From: Sideroxydans lithotrophicus
GTDB taxonomy: Bacteria > Pseudomonadota > Gammaproteobacteria > Burkholderiales > Gallionellaceae
Direction: 5' to 3'
NCBI GenBank assembly: GCA_020723185.1
Contig: DYJI01000002.1
Location: 1 to 64,000 of the forward strand
Length of the DNA stretch: 64,000 bases
Shown here: positions 44,524 to 58,064 of the stretch, piece by piece
Position numbering within the stretch: position 1 is the stretch's first letter
How the letters are laid out: every line of letters begins with the position of its first letter
Translations under genes and position numbers: made by a program
Notes under the pieces: generated by a model
What the model was told of the DNA's origin: nothing
The model's database searches: none
Seen by the model: only the letters and a program-made list of their open reading frames with translations

Positions 44524-45741
44524 TCAGCTTCTGTAGCTGGCGTTGATCTTCACGTAATCGTAAGAGAAGTCACACGTCCACAGCGTGGCGTTGGCTGCCC
44601 CGCGGTTCAGCACCACGCGTATGGTGATATCACTTTGCTTCATCACGCGCTGGCCGTCTTCTTCCTGATAACTCGCGGCACGACCGCCGTTCTCGGCCAC
44701 CAGCACATCATCCAGATAGAGCTTCAATGTCGCGACATCGAGATCTCCCACGCCCGCATAGCCGATCGCGGCAAGAATGCGTCCGAGATTGGGATCAGAG
44801 GCGAAAAATGCTGTCTTGACCAGCGGCGAGTGTGCGATGGCGTAGCCGATCCTTTTGCACTCGGCCTCATCCTTGCCGCCCTCGACCTGGATGGTGATGA
44901 ACTTGGTCGCGCCTTCGCCGTCGCGCACGATGGCTTGCGCGAGTTCGGTCGCCACATCGGTAATGACGGCCTGCATCGCAGCACGGCTCGCCGCATCGAT
45001 GTTCACGCCATTCTTGCCGGTCGCGATCAGCATCAACGCATCGTTGGTGGAGGTGTCTCCGTCCACGGTAATGCAATTGAAAGACTTGTTCGCGGCTTCG
45101 CGCACCATCTCTTGCAGCAAGGGCTGCGCGATGGCGGCATCGGTGGCGATATAGCCCAGCATGGTGGCCATGTTGGGATGGATCATGCCGGAACCTTTGG
45201 AGATGCCAGTGACGGTGACAGTCTTGCCGTTGATCTGCACCTGCTTCGACACCGCCTTGGCGACGATGTCGGTGGTCATGATCGCCTGCGAGGCGTCGAA
45301 CCAGTTGTCGGCTTTCAGATTGGCGATGGCCTGCGGCATGCCCGCGACGATCTTCTCGACGGGCAGCGGCTCCATGATGACGCCTGTGGAATACGGCAGC
45401 ACCTGATCGGGCGCACAACCCAGTAGCTTGGCCAGTTCGGTGCAGGTGGTGCGCGCGGCGTTCATGCCCTGCTCGCCGGTGCCTGCATTGGCATTACCCG
45501 TATTCACGACCAGCGCCCGGATTCCCTTGCCTGTAGCCAGATGCTGCTTGGCCACGGTGACCGGCGCGGCGCAGAAGCGGTTGGTGGTGAACACACCGGC
45601 GATCGTCGCGCCGTCGTCCAGCTTGATGACCAGCAGATCCTTGCGGTTGGCGCGCTTGATGCCCGCCTCGGCGATACCCAAAGAGACGCCCGCAACGGGC
45701 AACAGTTGTGCCGCTACCGGCGCGGAAAGATTCACAGGCAT
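44524..45741 (-). CDS. argJ: Bifunctional ornithine acetyltransferase/N-acetylglutamate synthase
   Basis: ArgJ recycles the acetyl group from N-acetylornithine to glutamate in arginine synthesis. The 405-residue precursor self-cleaves before T193 ([11 protein letters not shown]), producing alpha and beta chains. The N-terminal [13 protein letters not shown] and C-terminal [16 protein letters not shown] are standard. It follows the cyclic-nucleotide-binding gene by 10 bp. Whether it is mono- or bifunctional cannot be told from sequence. Confidence 0.96.
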   Translation of the reverse strand: MPVNLSAPVAAQLLPVAGVSLGIAEAGIKRANRKDLLVIKLDDGATIAGVFTTNRFCAAPVTVAKQHLATGKGIRALVVNTGNANAGTGEQGMNAARTTCTELAKLLGCAPDQVLPYSTGVIMEPLPVEKIVAGMPQAIANLKADNWFDASQAIMTTDIVAKAVSKQVQINGKTVTVTGISKGSGMIHPNMATMLGYIATDAAIAQPLLQEMVREAANKSFNCITVDGDTSTNDALMLIATGKNGVNIDAASRAAMQAVITDVATELAQAIVRDGEGATKFITIQVEGGKDEAECKRIGYAIAHSPLVKTAFFASDPNLGRILAAIGYAGVGDLDVATLKLYLDDVLVAENGGRAASYQEEDGQRVMKQSDITIRVVLNRGAANATLWTCDFSYDYVKINASYRS

Positions 45742-45751
45742 GATGATGATT

Positions 45752-46249
45752 TCAGAGGTGGCGACCGGTCTTGTACAGATAATTGGTCATTTCGACCGAC
45801 TGTGCATTCATGCGGCGCACGATGCCATGGGTATGGCGAACAATGCCTCGCATCACGTAATAGACGATAGCGGGTTGTGTGTTCAACAGCGATTCGAGCC
45901 TGCAACGATCGAGCAGCAACACCTTGCAATCGGTCTTCGCGGTGATGGTGGCGCTGATCTGCGAAGCATTGCCGCCCACAAAAGTGATTATCCCCGCCAA
46001 GTCGCCCGGCTGCAGCAGATGCAGGGTGGCCTGCTCGTTGCCGATGTTCGCGGTCGCCTCGACTTCGCCGCTGGCCAGCATGACCAATGAATTCTTCAGC
46101 TTCTCCTCGCCCGGACGCAACAGACTCTCGCCCGCCTTGAATTCGCGCACCTCGAACAGCTGTCCCAGCGTTTCGATCTCGGCATCGCGCAACTCTTCGG
46201 TCAGCGTCGAATTGTGCAGCGTCTGCAGAATCATTTGATCCGTACCCAT
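45752..46249 (-). CDS. Stand-alone cyclic-nucleotide-binding domain protein
   Basis: A 165-residue protein made of one cNMP-binding beta-barrel (about 25-140: [34 protein letters not shown]) and a C-terminal helical tail; it lacks a helix-turn-helix, so it is not a CRP-type regulator. The usual phosphate-binding cassette RTA/RSA is not evident, so ligand binding is doubtful. ATG 46249 follows GGGAGA; the longer frame overlaps secA's end. It sits between secA and argJ on the same strand. Confidence 0.85.
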   Translation of the reverse strand: MGTDQMILQTLHNSTLTEELRDAEIETLGQLFEVREFKAGESLLRPGEEKLKNSLVMLASGEVEATANIGNEQATLHLLQPGDLAGIITFVGGNASQISATITAKTDCKVLLLDRCRLESLLNTQPAIVYYVMRGIVRHTHGIVRRMNAQSVEMTNYLYKTGRHL

Positions 46250-46269
46250 CTTTGGTCTCCCTAGATTAA

Positions 46270-48984
<2,715 letters not shown>

Positions 48985-49017
48985 GCTTGTATTTTCTGTG
49001 ACGATTGTTGCGAACAA

Positions 49018-49047
49018 ATAAAAAAGGGTGAGGCACTCACCTCACCC
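49018..49047 (-). terminator. Rho-independent terminator between the M23 gene and secA
   Basis: On the minus strand GGGTGAGG (49040-49047), a 6-nt loop and CCTCACCC (49026-49033) followed by TTTTTT and further T. It lies 20 bp past the M23 stop, so secA must be transcribed from its own promoter downstream or by readthrough. Confidence 0.9.
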
Positions 49048-49067
49048 CTGCCGTAATGGAACCTGCC

Positions 49068-49991
49068 TCAACTGGCTGCTTTTTCCAGGAAGCGCACCGG
49101 ATTCTGAGCCGTCCCCTTGTATCTCACTTCGAAATGCAGGTGATTGCCTGTGGAACGCCCGGTGCTACCGACTCTTGCGATCTCGTGCCCGCGCCGGACG
49201 ACCTCGCCGACCTTGACCAGCAGTCTGGAAGCATGCGCATAACGGGTGATGATCTGGTTACCGTGATCTATCTCGACCATATTACCATACTGGGGATGCA
49301 TGCCCGCGAACACCACGACGCCGCCCGCCGAGGCGTACACCGGGGTACCCGCCGGCACCATATAGTCCACCCCTTCATGCATCGCGTTCTTTCCGGTGAA
49401 AGGGTCGATACGCCAGCCGAAGTTGGAGGAATACCAGCTCACCGTGATCGGCGCCACCGAGGGCAGCATCTTCTTGTCCAGTTTGTCCTGTTGCAACAAA
49501 GTCTCGAGTGCCACCAGCTTGTCACTCCTGTCTCCAAGCAGCGCATCCAGGTCAGCCATCTGTTGCATCATCGTCTCAAGCGAGATGTCCTGCTGCGGAG
49601 GGACCGTCAGCAGCGGGCCGCCCTGTGCCGGCTTCTGGCCGAAGGAAAACTCCTGCGGCTTCATTCCGCTCAGTTTGGCCAGACGCGCACCCAACCCATC
49701 GAGACGCTGCAGTTGCGCCTGCATCTGCCCCAATCGCACCGCCATCGCATCCAGGCTCTGGCGCATGAACAACTCCTGCTTGCGCAATTCCTCGTCCTGC
49801 GCACTGGCCAGCCAGTCGCGCAATTCATTGCTGATGGAGCCGGACTGGAAGCGCACGATGGCATACTGCGCCATCAACACGGCAGCGACGAACAAGCCCA
49901 GCGCAGCCAATGCAGCCAGCGCCATATGGGTGCCGGTCAGCGTCAGACTGCGCGCTTTTGCAGAACTGTTCGAAACTAGAATAATATTCAT
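49068..49991 (-). CDS. M23-family (LytM) endopeptidase-like protein
   Basis: A 307-residue peptidoglycan-associated protein with one N-terminal membrane anchor (about 20-45), a helical coiled-coil region (65-160) and a C-terminal LytM/M23 domain. Zinc ligands appear intact: H in MHEGVDYMVPAG (HxxxD) and HLHFEVR. That makes it potentially a true endopeptidase rather than a degenerate activator like EnvC. Start ATG 49991 has AGGGAG upstream and overlaps the divergent dciA start codon. The neighbourhood dciA/M23/secA is conserved in betaproteobacteria. Confidence 0.93.
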   Translation of the reverse strand: MNIILVSNSSAKARSLTLTGTHMALAALAALGLFVAAVLMAQYAIVRFQSGSISNELRDWLASAQDEELRKQELFMRQSLDAMAVRLGQMQAQLQRLDGLGARLAKLSGMKPQEFSFGQKPAQGGPLLTVPPQQDISLETMMQQMADLDALLGDRSDKLVALETLLQQDKLDKKMLPSVAPITVSWYSSNFGWRIDPFTGKNAMHEGVDYMVPAGTPVYASAGGVVVFAGMHPQYGNMVEIDHGNQIITRYAHASRLLVKVGEVVRRGHEIARVGSTGRSTGNHLHFEVRYKGTAQNPVRFLEKAAS

Positions 49992-50445
49992 GCATACACT
50001 CCCTACGAGATCCCGATCGACTGTGCCCGACCGCCTGAACGACTTTCTGGACTCCGATCCAAAGCTGAAGCAACTTGCACTGGCGGCGCGCCAGCTGGTG
50101 TGGTTACAGCATCAATATCGGGCCATCGCGCCGCCATCCCTGCTCAAGGGCAGCCGCGTGTTGCGCTTCGAAAACAATCATCTGACATTGGCCGCCGACA
50201 ACGGCGCGATCGCCAGCAAACTCAAGCAACTCGCCCCCCTATTGATTTCTTCATTTCGAACAAGGGGATGCGAGGTTACTGGAATTCAAACACAGGTGCA
50301 AGTGAACGCCGCCTCGCCCGCGAAGCCGTTGCCACCCAAGGAGATCGGCGAACAAGGCCGCGTTGCACTGGATGAGTTGGCGCACGATCTGCCGGAGGGC
50401 GACCTGCGATCGGCCATTGAACGTCTGGCGCACATAAGGCGCTAA
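49990..50445 (+). CDS. dciA: DnaB-loader protein DciA (DUF721)
   Basis: DciA loads the replicative helicase DnaB in bacteria lacking DnaC or DnaI. From ATG 49990 the product is 151 residues; the KH-like N-terminal part (LKQLALAARQLVWLQHQYRAIAPPSLL, RVLRFENNHLTLAADNGAIASKLKQ) matches DUF721. A GTG at 50023 (PDRLNDFLDSD) is a credible alternative start, since ATG 49990 has no ribosome-binding site and shares bases with the divergent M23 start. Its 3' end overlaps the small membrane-protein gene by 4 bp. Confidence 0.85.
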   Translation: MHTLPTRSRSTVPDRLNDFLDSDPKLKQLALAARQLVWLQHQYRAIAPPSLLKGSRVLRFENNHLTLAADNGAIASKLKQLAPLLISSFRTRGCEVTGIQTQVQVNAASPAKPLPPKEIGEQGRVALDELAHDLPEGDLRSAIERLAHIRR

Positions 50446-50639
50446 GCTAAGACGCGCCAGGCAACCAGCCCGAAGTGCTCCAACGCATACAGCACCGCAA
50501 ATACCAGTAAAAGGAACACCAAGTAGCGCAAGATTTGTTTGATGAAGGCCAGATAACGCACATCCCGCGTAAAAAGATAGGCCACCGCCGAAACTGCCAT
50601 CAGTAGCACTGACAGCAGAAAAACCAATCGGATCAGCAT
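50442..50639 (-). CDS. Small two-helix membrane protein
   Basis: A 65-residue protein with two hydrophobic helices (about 5-23 and 38-58) joined by a short basic segment FTRDVRYLAFIKQILRY. I do not recognise the family. A strong GGAGG ribosome-binding site precedes the ATG, and it lies 12 bp after lpxC, the last gene of the division cluster, so it is probably expressed with it. Its function is unknown. Confidence 0.82.
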   Translation of the reverse strand: MLIRLVFLLSVLLMAVSAVAYLFTRDVRYLAFIKQILRYLVFLLLVFAVLYALEHFGLVAWRVLA

Positions 50640-50651
50640 AGCAGCCTCCGA

Positions 50652-51563
50652 TCAGACAGGCTGTAGTTGCAGACGCAAAAAGTCCGGTGCCTCTTCAGCC
50701 TTGGTGAATGTGGCGAATTCCCACGCCGATTCATCTGCCAGCAGCGCACGACAGAGGGCGTTATTCAATGCATGCCCGGATTTGTAGCCGGAGAACGCCC
50801 CAATCAGCGGGTGTCCAAGGAGATACAGATCACCGATGGCATCCAGCACCTTGTGCTTCACGAACTCATCCTCGAAACGCAGGCCGTCCGGATTGATCAC
50901 ACGGTACTCGTCCATCACGATGGCATTGTCCAGATTACCGCCCAGCGCCAGCCCCTGCGCCCGCATATTCTCCACATCCTGCATGAACCCGAAGGTGCGC
51001 GCCCGGCCGACTTCCTTAATATAGGAATGCTCGCCAAGGTCCACCACGACATCCTGCTTGGTATTGGCGAACACCGGATGGGCGAAGTTGATGGTGAAAC
51101 TCAGCTTGTATCCGTTGAAAGGCTCGAAGCGCACCCACTTGTCCCCGTCCTTGACTTCGATCGTCTTTTTTATGCGGATGAACTTCTTGGGCGCATCCTG
51201 CTCGACGATGCCTGCCGATTGCAGCAGGAAGATGAACGTCCCCGCGCTTCCATCCATGATGGGCAACTCGGGGCTGCTCAGTTCGACGATGGCATTGTCG
51301 ATCCCCAGGCCGGCCAAGGCCGACATCAGGTGCTCGACGGTGGCCACGCGCGCCCCCTTCGCTTCCAGACAGGTCGACAGGCGCGTGTCATGTACCGCAT
51401 GCGCTTCGGCGCGTATGTCCGGAGACTGAGGCAGATCCACGCGGCGGAACACGATGCCGCTGTCGATGGCTGCCGGACGCAAGGTCAGATAGACCTTTTC
51501 TCCGGTATGCAGACCGACACCGGTCGCTTCGACCACTGTCTTTAACGTGCGCTGTTTGACCAT
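50652..51563 (-). CDS. lpxC: UDP-3-O-acyl-N-acetylglucosamine deacetylase LpxC
   Basis: LpxC is the zinc enzyme for the committed step of lipid A synthesis. ATG 51563 ([19 protein letters not shown]) with AGGA gives 303 residues. Zinc ligands lie in EHLMSAL and [17 protein letters not shown], and the catalytic Glu in [12 protein letters not shown]. The order ftsZ-lpxC is the standard end of the dcw cluster in proteobacteria. The gap to ftsZ is 85 bp. Confidence 0.97.
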   Translation of the reverse strand: MVKQRTLKTVVEATGVGLHTGEKVYLTLRPAAIDSGIVFRRVDLPQSPDIRAEAHAVHDTRLSTCLEAKGARVATVEHLMSALAGLGIDNAIVELSSPELPIMDGSAGTFIFLLQSAGIVEQDAPKKFIRIKKTIEVKDGDKWVRFEPFNGYKLSFTINFAHPVFANTKQDVVVDLGEHSYIKEVGRARTFGFMQDVENMRAQGLALGGNLDNAIVMDEYRVINPDGLRFEDEFVKHKVLDAIGDLYLLGHPLIGAFSGYKSGHALNNALCRALLADESAWEFATFTKAEEAPDFLRLQLQPV

Positions 51564-51648
51564 TCCTGTTATCCCGACTGACACGCCGGCGAGTTTAGCA
51601 CAGGCCACCGCAGCGACCCGTCCCTGCCCACCGGCTATCTTCTCTTGC

Positions 51649-52806
51649 TCAGTCCGCCTGTTTGCGCAGGAACGACGGGATATCCAGCGTCTCGACTCCG
51701 GATTGCTTCATTGCCTCCACAGCCTCACGGTGACGTCCGCTACGCATCACGGCCGGCATGTCCAGCTCGCTGAAATCCACCATCGGCGCATCATGCGTAC
51801 CCGTGCGCAGCTGGGTCTGCGGCACCAGCACCGGTCTGCTCTGTGGCTTGCGGACTTCGCCCAGACCGGTCGCTACGATGGTCACACGCAGTTCGTCGCC
51901 CATGTTCTCGTCGAACACGGAACCGACGATGACGGTCGCCTCGGAAGCCGCGAACTGGAAGCAGTTCATCACTTCATGGAACTCCTCCAGCGTGATGCTG
52001 CTGCTCGACGTGATGTTGACCAGCATGCCACGCGCGCCTGTCAGGTCCACATCCTCCAGCAACGGGCTGGCGATGGCCTGTTCCGCCGCGCGCTGAGCAC
52101 GGCCTTCGCCCGCAGCACTGGCCGATCCCATCATGGCCATGCCGTTCTCCGACATGACGGTACACACATCGGCAAAGTCCACGTTGATCATGCCCGGCAC
52201 ATTGATCACCTCGGCGATACCCGCCACCGCGCCGTGCAGCACACCGTTGGATGCCATATAGGCGGCAGGCATGGTGGTCTTCCCGCCCAGCACTTCCATC
52301 AGCTTTGCGTTCGGCACGATGATGAGCGAATCGACATAGGCGCTCAATTCTTCGATACCCTGTTGCGCCAATGCCATGCGTTTGCCTTCGAACACGAACG
52401 GCTTGGTGACCACGGCCACAGTCAGGATGCCCAGCTCCTTGGCCACCTGCGCCACGATCGGTGCGGCACCGGTACCGGTGCCGCCGCCCATCCCGGCAGT
52501 GATGAACACCATGTTCGCGCCGCTGATGATCTCGGCGATACGCTCGCGATCCTCTTCCGCCGCAGCTTGCCCGATTGCAGGCTTGGCCCCCGCGCCCAAC
52601 CCCTTGGTCAGCGCGGAGCCGATCTGCAACTGCACGCGGGCCTTGCTGCGCTTCAATGCCTGCGCATCGGTATTGATGGTGATGAACTCGACCCCTTGCA
52701 CCCCCTGTTCGATCATGTGATCGACCGCATTGCCGCCGCAGCCGCCCACGCCCACCACCTTGATCACCGCGCCTTGCGGTTGTGCATCCAACAGTTCGAA
52801 AGCCAT
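51649..52806 (-). CDS. ftsZ: Cell-division GTPase FtsZ
   Basis: FtsZ forms the cytokinetic ring. The start is ATG 52806 with AGGAG 7 nt upstream; the neighbouring ATG 52809 is only 4 nt from that box. The 385-residue product has [10 protein letters not shown], the tubulin signature GGGTGTG (107-113), T7-loop residues and the C-terminal peptide [11 protein letters not shown] that binds FtsA, ZipA and other partners. The linker between core and peptide is short. It is 70 bp after ftsA. Confidence 0.97.
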   Translation of the reverse strand: MAFELLDAQPQGAVIKVVGVGGCGGNAVDHMIEQGVQGVEFITINTDAQALKRSKARVQLQIGSALTKGLGAGAKPAIGQAAAEEDRERIAEIISGANMVFITAGMGGGTGTGAAPIVAQVAKELGILTVAVVTKPFVFEGKRMALAQQGIEELSAYVDSLIIVPNAKLMEVLGGKTTMPAAYMASNGVLHGAVAGIAEVINVPGMINVDFADVCTVMSENGMAMMGSASAAGEGRAQRAAEQAIASPLLEDVDLTGARGMLVNITSSSSITLEEFHEVMNCFQFAASEATVIVGSVFDENMGDELRVTIVATGLGEVRKPQSRPVLVPQTQLRTGTHDAPMVDFSELDMPAVMRSGRHREAVEAMKQSGVETLDIPSFLRKQAD

Positions 52807-52876
52807 CATTTTTCTCCTTAAGGTTGATAACAAATATTCAAATACAAAGCCGACCGATCACACAGCACGCCCACTG

Positions 52877-54106
52877 CTAAAAATTCCCCTTGAACCAATC
52901 CTTCATCTTTTCCAGCACATCCTTGAACGACCCCGTCCCCACCCTGGACACCTCCTCGCGCTGGTGGCGTTCCAGTCCGTACACCAGCAGACCGACTCCG
53001 GTCGCATAGCGCGGCGTCTTCACTACAGCCGACAAGCCGCCGATGTTGCGCGGCAGTCCCAGCCGCACCGGCAAGTGGAAGATCTCCTCGCCCAGCTCGA
53101 CCATGCCCTGCATGGCCGCGCTGCCACCGGTTATGACGATGCCGGAGGACAGCAGGTCCTCGAAACCGCTGCGACGGATCTCCGTCTGCACCAGCGAATA
53201 CAACTCCTCCACGCGCGGTTCGATCACTTCCGCCAGCGTCTGGCGCGACAACATGCGCGCACTGCGCTCGCCCACGCCCGGCACCTCGATCGGCGCATCG
53301 TTCGCCAGCTGGCGCAATGCGCAGCCGTACTTGATCTTGATGTCTTCCGCATCCTTGGTCGGTGTGCGCAGTGCCATCGCGATGTCGTTGGTGATCTGGT
53401 CGCCCGCGATGGGGATCACCGCCGTGTGGCGGATCGCGCCGCCGGTGAAGATCGCCACATCGGTCGTGCCACCGCCGATATCCACCAGACACACACCCAG
53501 CTCTCGCTCATCGTCCGCCAGCACCGCTTTGCTCGACGCCAGCGGTTGTAAAATCATGTCTTCCACTTCCAGTCCGCAGCGATGGATGCACTTGAGGATG
53601 TTCTGCACCGCAGACACCGCACCGGTCACGATATGTATCTCCACTTCCAGTCGCAGACCGCTCATGCCCAACGGCTTCTTGATGCCGCCCTGTCCGTCGA
53701 TACTGAATTCCTGCTCCAGGATATGCAGGATCTGCTGGTCGCCCGGCAGGCTGATCGAGCTGGCCGTCTCGATGGCCCGCACCACATCGGTATGCGCCAC
53801 TTCCTTGTCCTTGATCTTGATCATGCCGTGCGCGTTCGAACTGCGGATATGGCCGCCCGCGATGCCGGTATAGACCTGGCGTATCTTGCAGTCCGCCATC
53901 AGCTCCGCTTCCTGCAGTGCCTGCTGGATCGCGCCCACCGTGGCATCGATGTTCACCACCATGCCCTTTTTCATGCCGGATGATTGATGCATGCCCGCAC
54001 CGATCACTTCCAGCGTACCCTCCGCCGTCACCTCGGCCACGATGCACGCGATCTTCGACGTGCCAATATCCAGACCCACGATCAGACTCTTGCTCTCTTT
54101 ACTCAT
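52877..54106 (-). CDS. ftsA: Cell-division actin-like protein FtsA
   Basis: FtsA tethers FtsZ to the membrane. ATG 54106 follows AGGAGA at 7 nt; a GTG just before it is an unlikely alternative. The 409-residue product has the actin-like phosphate loops (GLDIGTSKIA, VDIGGGTTD, TGGSAAMQG) and a C-terminal amphipathic membrane-targeting helix (LEKMKDWFKGNF). The SHS2 insert typical of FtsA is present. Confidence 0.97.
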   Translation of the reverse strand: MSKESKSLIVGLDIGTSKIACIVAEVTAEGTLEVIGAGMHQSSGMKKGMVVNIDATVGAIQQALQEAELMADCKIRQVYTGIAGGHIRSSNAHGMIKIKDKEVAHTDVVRAIETASSISLPGDQQILHILEQEFSIDGQGGIKKPLGMSGLRLEVEIHIVTGAVSAVQNILKCIHRCGLEVEDMILQPLASSKAVLADDERELGVCLVDIGGGTTDVAIFTGGAIRHTAVIPIAGDQITNDIAMALRTPTKDAEDIKIKYGCALRQLANDAPIEVPGVGERSARMLSRQTLAEVIEPRVEELYSLVQTEIRRSGFEDLLSSGIVITGGSAAMQGMVELGEEIFHLPVRLGLPRNIGGLSAVVKTPRYATGVGLLVYGLERHQREEVSRVGTGSFKDVLEKMKDWFKGNF

Positions 54107-54124
54107 CACCTTCTCCTGAACACC

Positions 54125-54829
54125 CTATGCCGCGCTCAGCGGCGGCTGCACCGCAAATCCGTTCCGGTAACGCAGATCGATACGGCGCGCGTTCGGCACG
54201 CGCACCGCCACGCTGTACGGAAAGACCTTGACGAAACGCGCCAGTCGTTCGCGCATCGCCTCGCGTCCCAGCGCAAGCTCCATGCCATCGTCCAGCTTCA
54301 CCTGCCAGCTCATGCGCGGCGACAGATCCAATCGCGCGATATGTCTTTGCATAGGCTGCAACACCTGTTCCAGCTCGCCATACATGCGTGCCACCACCAG
54401 CGAGTTCTCCGTCTCGCCGGAGAACTCGGGAAGCGCCTCTTCGCTCACCGCCTCGAACACTTCGCCATGGCTATTCACCAGCGCGGTCTTGTTCCAGCGT
54501 GCCAGCGCGATGTGTTCCTCGATCGCCACTTCCAGTTGCCAGGGGAACTTGCGTCGCACACTCACAGAGCGCACCCAGGGCAATTGCTGGAATGCAGCGC
54601 GTGTCTCGGCCAGGTCGACGGTGAAGAAATTACCGCGCACCTGATTGCGCACCACTTCCTCCAGTTGCGCTACATCCACGCGTTGCGGATTTGCCGTCAG
54701 CACCACCGCCTGCAGTGAGAATGCCGGCAACTGCGCCACATAACGCAGCAGGCCATACACCATCAGCAACAGGCTGAAACCGAACAGCACATTGGCGATA
54801 CCGCGCAGCAGATGAGCGTTATCCCACAT
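54125..54829 (-). CDS. ftsQ: Cell-division protein FtsQ
   Basis: FtsQ is a bitopic divisome protein that binds FtsB and FtsL. The 234-residue product has one membrane helix (about 10-30), a POTRA domain (34-105) with [23 protein letters not shown] and a beta domain. It overlaps ddlB by 11 bp and precedes ftsA by 18 bp. Confidence 0.94.
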   Translation of the reverse strand: MWDNAHLLRGIANVLFGFSLLLMVYGLLRYVAQLPAFSLQAVVLTANPQRVDVAQLEEVVRNQVRGNFFTVDLAETRAAFQQLPWVRSVSVRRKFPWQLEVAIEEHIALARWNKTALVNSHGEVFEAVSEEALPEFSGETENSLVVARMYGELEQVLQPMQRHIARLDLSPRMSWQVKLDDGMELALGREAMRERLARFVKVFPYSVAVRVPNARRIDLRYRNGFAVQPPLSAA

Positions 54830-55730
54830 GCGCGCCCTCCAGGATCTGCAACACCAGCTGGTCGAAACCGATCCCCGCCTGGCGTGCCGCCATCGGCACC
54901 AGACTGTGATCGGTCATGCCGGGCGCGGTGTTCACTTCCAGCAGATACATCTTGCCATCCTCGCCACGCAGGAAATCCACGCGCCCCCAGCCCTGTCCGC
55001 CGATCAACTGGAAACCCAGTTGCGCCATGTGCTGCATCTCGGCTTCCTGCTCGACATCCAGTCCGCACGGGCAGAGATAGCGCGTATCGTCGCGCAGGTA
55101 CTTCGCTTCATAATCATAGAATTCGTTCGCCGGTTCGATCTTGATCGCCGGCAAAGCCTTGCCGTTCAGGATCGCCACCGTGTACTCGCCGCCGCTCATG
55201 AAGCTCTCGGCGATCACCACCTTGTCGTGCTTCGCGGCTTGCGCATATGCGGAGGGCAGGTCTTCCACTTTCTTGACCTTGATCACGCCGACGCTTGAAC
55301 CTTCGCTGGCCGGCTTCATGAACAATGGCAGATCCAGATGCTCCGCCACCGCATTCCAGTCGGTCGGTGCGGTCAGCGCTTCATATTCCGGGATCGGTAA
55401 TCCGGCCGCCTGCCAGATCAGTTTGGTGCGCCACTTGTCCATGCCGATGGCCGAGGCCATCACGCCGCTGCCGGTGTAGGGGATGCCCATCAGTTCCAGC
55501 GCCCCCTGCACCGTCCCATCCTCGCCGCCCCGGCCATGCAACATGACAAACACGCGATCGAACTTATCCCTCTTCAATTCCGACAGCTCGCGCTCGGCTG
55601 GATCGAATGCATGCGCGTCCACACCGCTGCGCAGCAAAGCGGCCAACACCGCCGCACCGCTCTTCAGCGACACTTCACGCTCCGCCGAACGCCCACCGAA
55701 CAACACCGCCACTTTTCCGAATCTGCTCAC
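54819..55730 (-). CDS. ddlB: D-alanine--D-alanine ligase
   Basis: Ddl joins two D-Ala for the UDP-MurNAc pentapeptide. The start is GTG 55730, overlapping the murB stop in GTGA. The 303-residue ATP-grasp enzyme has [27 protein letters not shown] and the metal-binding [14 protein letters not shown]. Length is typical of the DdlB group in dcw clusters. Confidence 0.97.
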   Translation of the reverse strand: MSRFGKVAVLFGGRSAEREVSLKSGAAVLAALLRSGVDAHAFDPAERELSELKRDKFDRVFVMLHGRGGEDGTVQGALELMGIPYTGSGVMASAIGMDKWRTKLIWQAAGLPIPEYEALTAPTDWNAVAEHLDLPLFMKPASEGSSVGVIKVKKVEDLPSAYAQAAKHDKVVIAESFMSGGEYTVAILNGKALPAIKIEPANEFYDYEAKYLRDDTRYLCPCGLDVEQEAEMQHMAQLGFQLIGGQGWGRVDFLRGEDGKMYLLEVNTAPGMTDHSLVPMAARQAGIGFDQLVLQILEGAHVG

Positions 55731-56644
55731 TTGTCACTTTCTCCAACGATCTGTACTTCCGGATGCAGGTTGATGCCCGTCTGCTGCTGCACCGTCGTCT
55801 GCACTTCAACTATCAGCGCCTCGATATCCGCGGCGGTCGCTCCCCCTGCATTGACGATGAAGTTCGCATGCTTCTCCGACACCTGCGCGCCGCCGATGCG
55901 CTTGCCTTTCAGACCACAGCCCTCGATCAACTTCGCCGCATGTTCGCCCTGCGGGTTGCGGAACACGGAACCCGCATTGGGCATCTGCAAAGGCTGACTG
56001 GCGCTGCGCTTCTCCATCAACGCTTTGATCTCCCGCTTTGCCGCTTCGACGTCGCCCTCGCCGAAGCGCAGCCAGGCACCGACGAATAACTCATCGCTCT
56101 GTTGCTTCAGCGCAACGTGGCGATAGCCGATGTCATATTCCTGCGGCGTGCGCTCGATCAGTGTCCCGCTGCGCGTCAGCACCTGCACACGCTGCACCGC
56201 GCCCCAGGTCTCGCTGCCGTAGCAACCGGCGTTCATCGCCAGCATTCCGCCCAGCGTGCCGGGGATGCCGACAAAGAATTCCGCGCCGCACAGCTTGTTG
56301 CCCGCCGCGAACCGCGCCAGCTTCGCACCCGGCACACCGGCCTGTGCGTAAATCTCTCCGTCTTCCATGCGCAACTCGGTGAGCGCACCGACCATCAGCA
56401 GCACCGTGCCGCGAAAACCGCCATCGCGCACCAGCAAGTTGCTGCCCAACCCGACCGCCAGCAAAGGCTCGTCCGCTGGCGTCTGTTGCAGGAACACCTG
56501 CAGATCCGCCAGGTCGGCCGGCTGGTACACGCGCCGCGCGACACCGCCCGCGCGCCAGCTCACGTGGCGCGACATCGGCTCGTCCAGCAGCATCTCGCCG
56601 CGCAAGCCTTCGGTATCGAACTGTGCCGGTTCGTTCATATTCAT
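55727..56644 (-). CDS. murB: UDP-N-acetylenolpyruvoylglucosamine reductase MurB
   Basis: MurB reduces UDP-GlcNAc-enolpyruvate to UDP-MurNAc with FAD and NADPH. The 305-residue product has FAD-binding [17 protein letters not shown] and [18 protein letters not shown], the proton-donor Ser in NAGSVFRNP and the C-terminal HPEVQIVG. It is the short type II form. An alternative start at 56638 (two codons later) cannot be excluded. Confidence 0.97.
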   Translation of the reverse strand: MNMNEPAQFDTEGLRGEMLLDEPMSRHVSWRAGGVARRVYQPADLADLQVFLQQTPADEPLLAVGLGSNLLVRDGGFRGTVLLMVGALTELRMEDGEIYAQAGVPGAKLARFAAGNKLCGAEFFVGIPGTLGGMLAMNAGCYGSETWGAVQRVQVLTRSGTLIERTPQEYDIGYRHVALKQQSDELFVGAWLRFGEGDVEAAKREIKALMEKRSASQPLQMPNAGSVFRNPQGEHAAKLIEGCGLKGKRIGGAQVSEKHANFIVNAGGATAADIEALIVEVQTTVQQQTGINLHPEVQIVGESDK

Positions 56645-56646
56645 CT

Positions 56647-58059
56647 TTATGCGACTTGTTTCACTTTGCTCGGCACAGCACCGATGGAACCCGCGCCCAT
56701 GGTCAGCACCACATCGCCGTCTTTGGCCATCTGCATGATGGTCTGCGGCATGTCATTGATATCCTCGACGAACACGGCATTGCTCTGCCCTGCCACGCGC
56801 AATGCATGCATCAGCGCACGCCCGTCCGCCGCCACGAGGGGTGTCTCACCCGCAGCATAGATATCAGCCAGCGCCAGCGCATCTACGCCGCCCAACACCT
56901 TCACGAAATCCTCGAACAGGTCGCGCGTGCGCGTATAGCGATGCGGCTGGAACGCCAGCAGCAGGCGCTTTCCTGGGAATGCGCCGCGCACTGCGGCGAT
57001 GGTCGCTTTCATCTCCACCGGATGATGGCCGTAATCGTCGATCAACGTGAAGCTGCCGCCGGACGGCAAGGCGACCTCACCGTAGCGCTGCATGCGTCGG
57101 CCCACGCCCTGGAATTCGGCCAGCGCATCGGCGATGGCTTGTGGCGCAACCCCCACTTCCAGACCGATGGCGATCGCTGCCAACGCGTTCAGCACGTTGT
57201 GTTCACCGGCCAGATTGAGCGTGATGTCCAGATCCAACGGCTTGCCATCGAACAGACATTTTTCGTCGTGGCGGCACTGCGCGGTGAAGCGCATCCGGCC
57301 AGCCTCGTGGCGCACATTCACCGCACGTATGTGGGCGTCTTCGCCCAGTCCGTAAGTGGTCACCGGTTTGCTGATCCGCGGCAGGATGTCGCGCACGTTC
57401 GGATCATCCGCGCACAGCATGGCGCGGCCGTAGAACGGCAGGCGCTCGATGAAATCGATGAAGGCCTGCTTCAGTTTGTTGAAGTCGTGACCGTAGGTCT
57501 CCATGTGATCGGCATCGATGTTGGTCACCGCGGCGATGATCGGCGTCAGGTGCAGGAAGGAAGCATCCGACTCGTCCGCTTCGGCCACGATGTATTCGCC
57601 CGTACCGAGACGCGCGTTCGCGCCGCTGCTATTCAGTCGCCCGCCGATGACGAAGGTCGGGTCGAAACCACCCTTGGCCAGCACGCTGGTCACCAGCGAA
57701 GTGGTGGTGGTCTTGCCGTGTGTGCCGGCGATGGCGATGCCCTGGCGCAGGCGCATCAGTTCGGCCAGCATCACCGCGCGCGGCACGATGGGGATGTGTT
57801 GCTCGCGGGCCGCGACCACTTCAGGGTTGTCCGCCTTCACGGCGGTGGACGTCACCACGGCATCCGCATCGCGCAGGTTCTTCGCATCGTGCCCCTGCGA
57901 GATCTCCGCACCGAGGTCGCGCAAACGCATGATGACCGTGCTGTCCGCGATATCGGAGCCGCTCACCTTGAAACCCAGGTTGAGCATCACCTCGGCGATA
58001 CCGTTCATGCCGGAACCGCCGATACCTACGAAGTGGATGTTTTTGATCTTATGTTTCAT
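56647..58059 (-). CDS. murC: UDP-N-acetylmuramate--L-alanine ligase MurC
   Basis: MurC adds L-Ala to UDP-MurNAc. ATG 58059 ([20 protein letters not shown]) has GGGA upstream and gives 470 residues; the longer open frame is antisense-like filler through murG. Motifs are [12 protein letters not shown] (UDP), [12 protein letters not shown] (ATP) and the Mur-ligase H/N residues. murB starts 3 bp later and murG ends 5 bp before. Confidence 0.97.
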   Translation of the reverse strand: MKHKIKNIHFVGIGGSGMNGIAEVMLNLGFKVSGSDIADSTVIMRLRDLGAEISQGHDAKNLRDADAVVTSTAVKADNPEVVAAREQHIPIVPRAVMLAELMRLRQGIAIAGTHGKTTTTSLVTSVLAKGGFDPTFVIGGRLNSSGANARLGTGEYIVAEADESDASFLHLTPIIAAVTNIDADHMETYGHDFNKLKQAFIDFIERLPFYGRAMLCADDPNVRDILPRISKPVTTYGLGEDAHIRAVNVRHEAGRMRFTAQCRHDEKCLFDGKPLDLDITLNLAGEHNVLNALAAIAIGLEVGVAPQAIADALAEFQGVGRRMQRYGEVALPSGGSFTLIDDYGHHPVEMKATIAAVRGAFPGKRLLLAFQPHRYTRTRDLFEDFVKVLGGVDALALADIYAAGETPLVAADGRALMHALRVAGQSNAVFVEDINDMPQTIMQMAKDGDVVLTMGAGSIGAVPSKVKQVA

Positions 58060-58064
58060 ATCTT

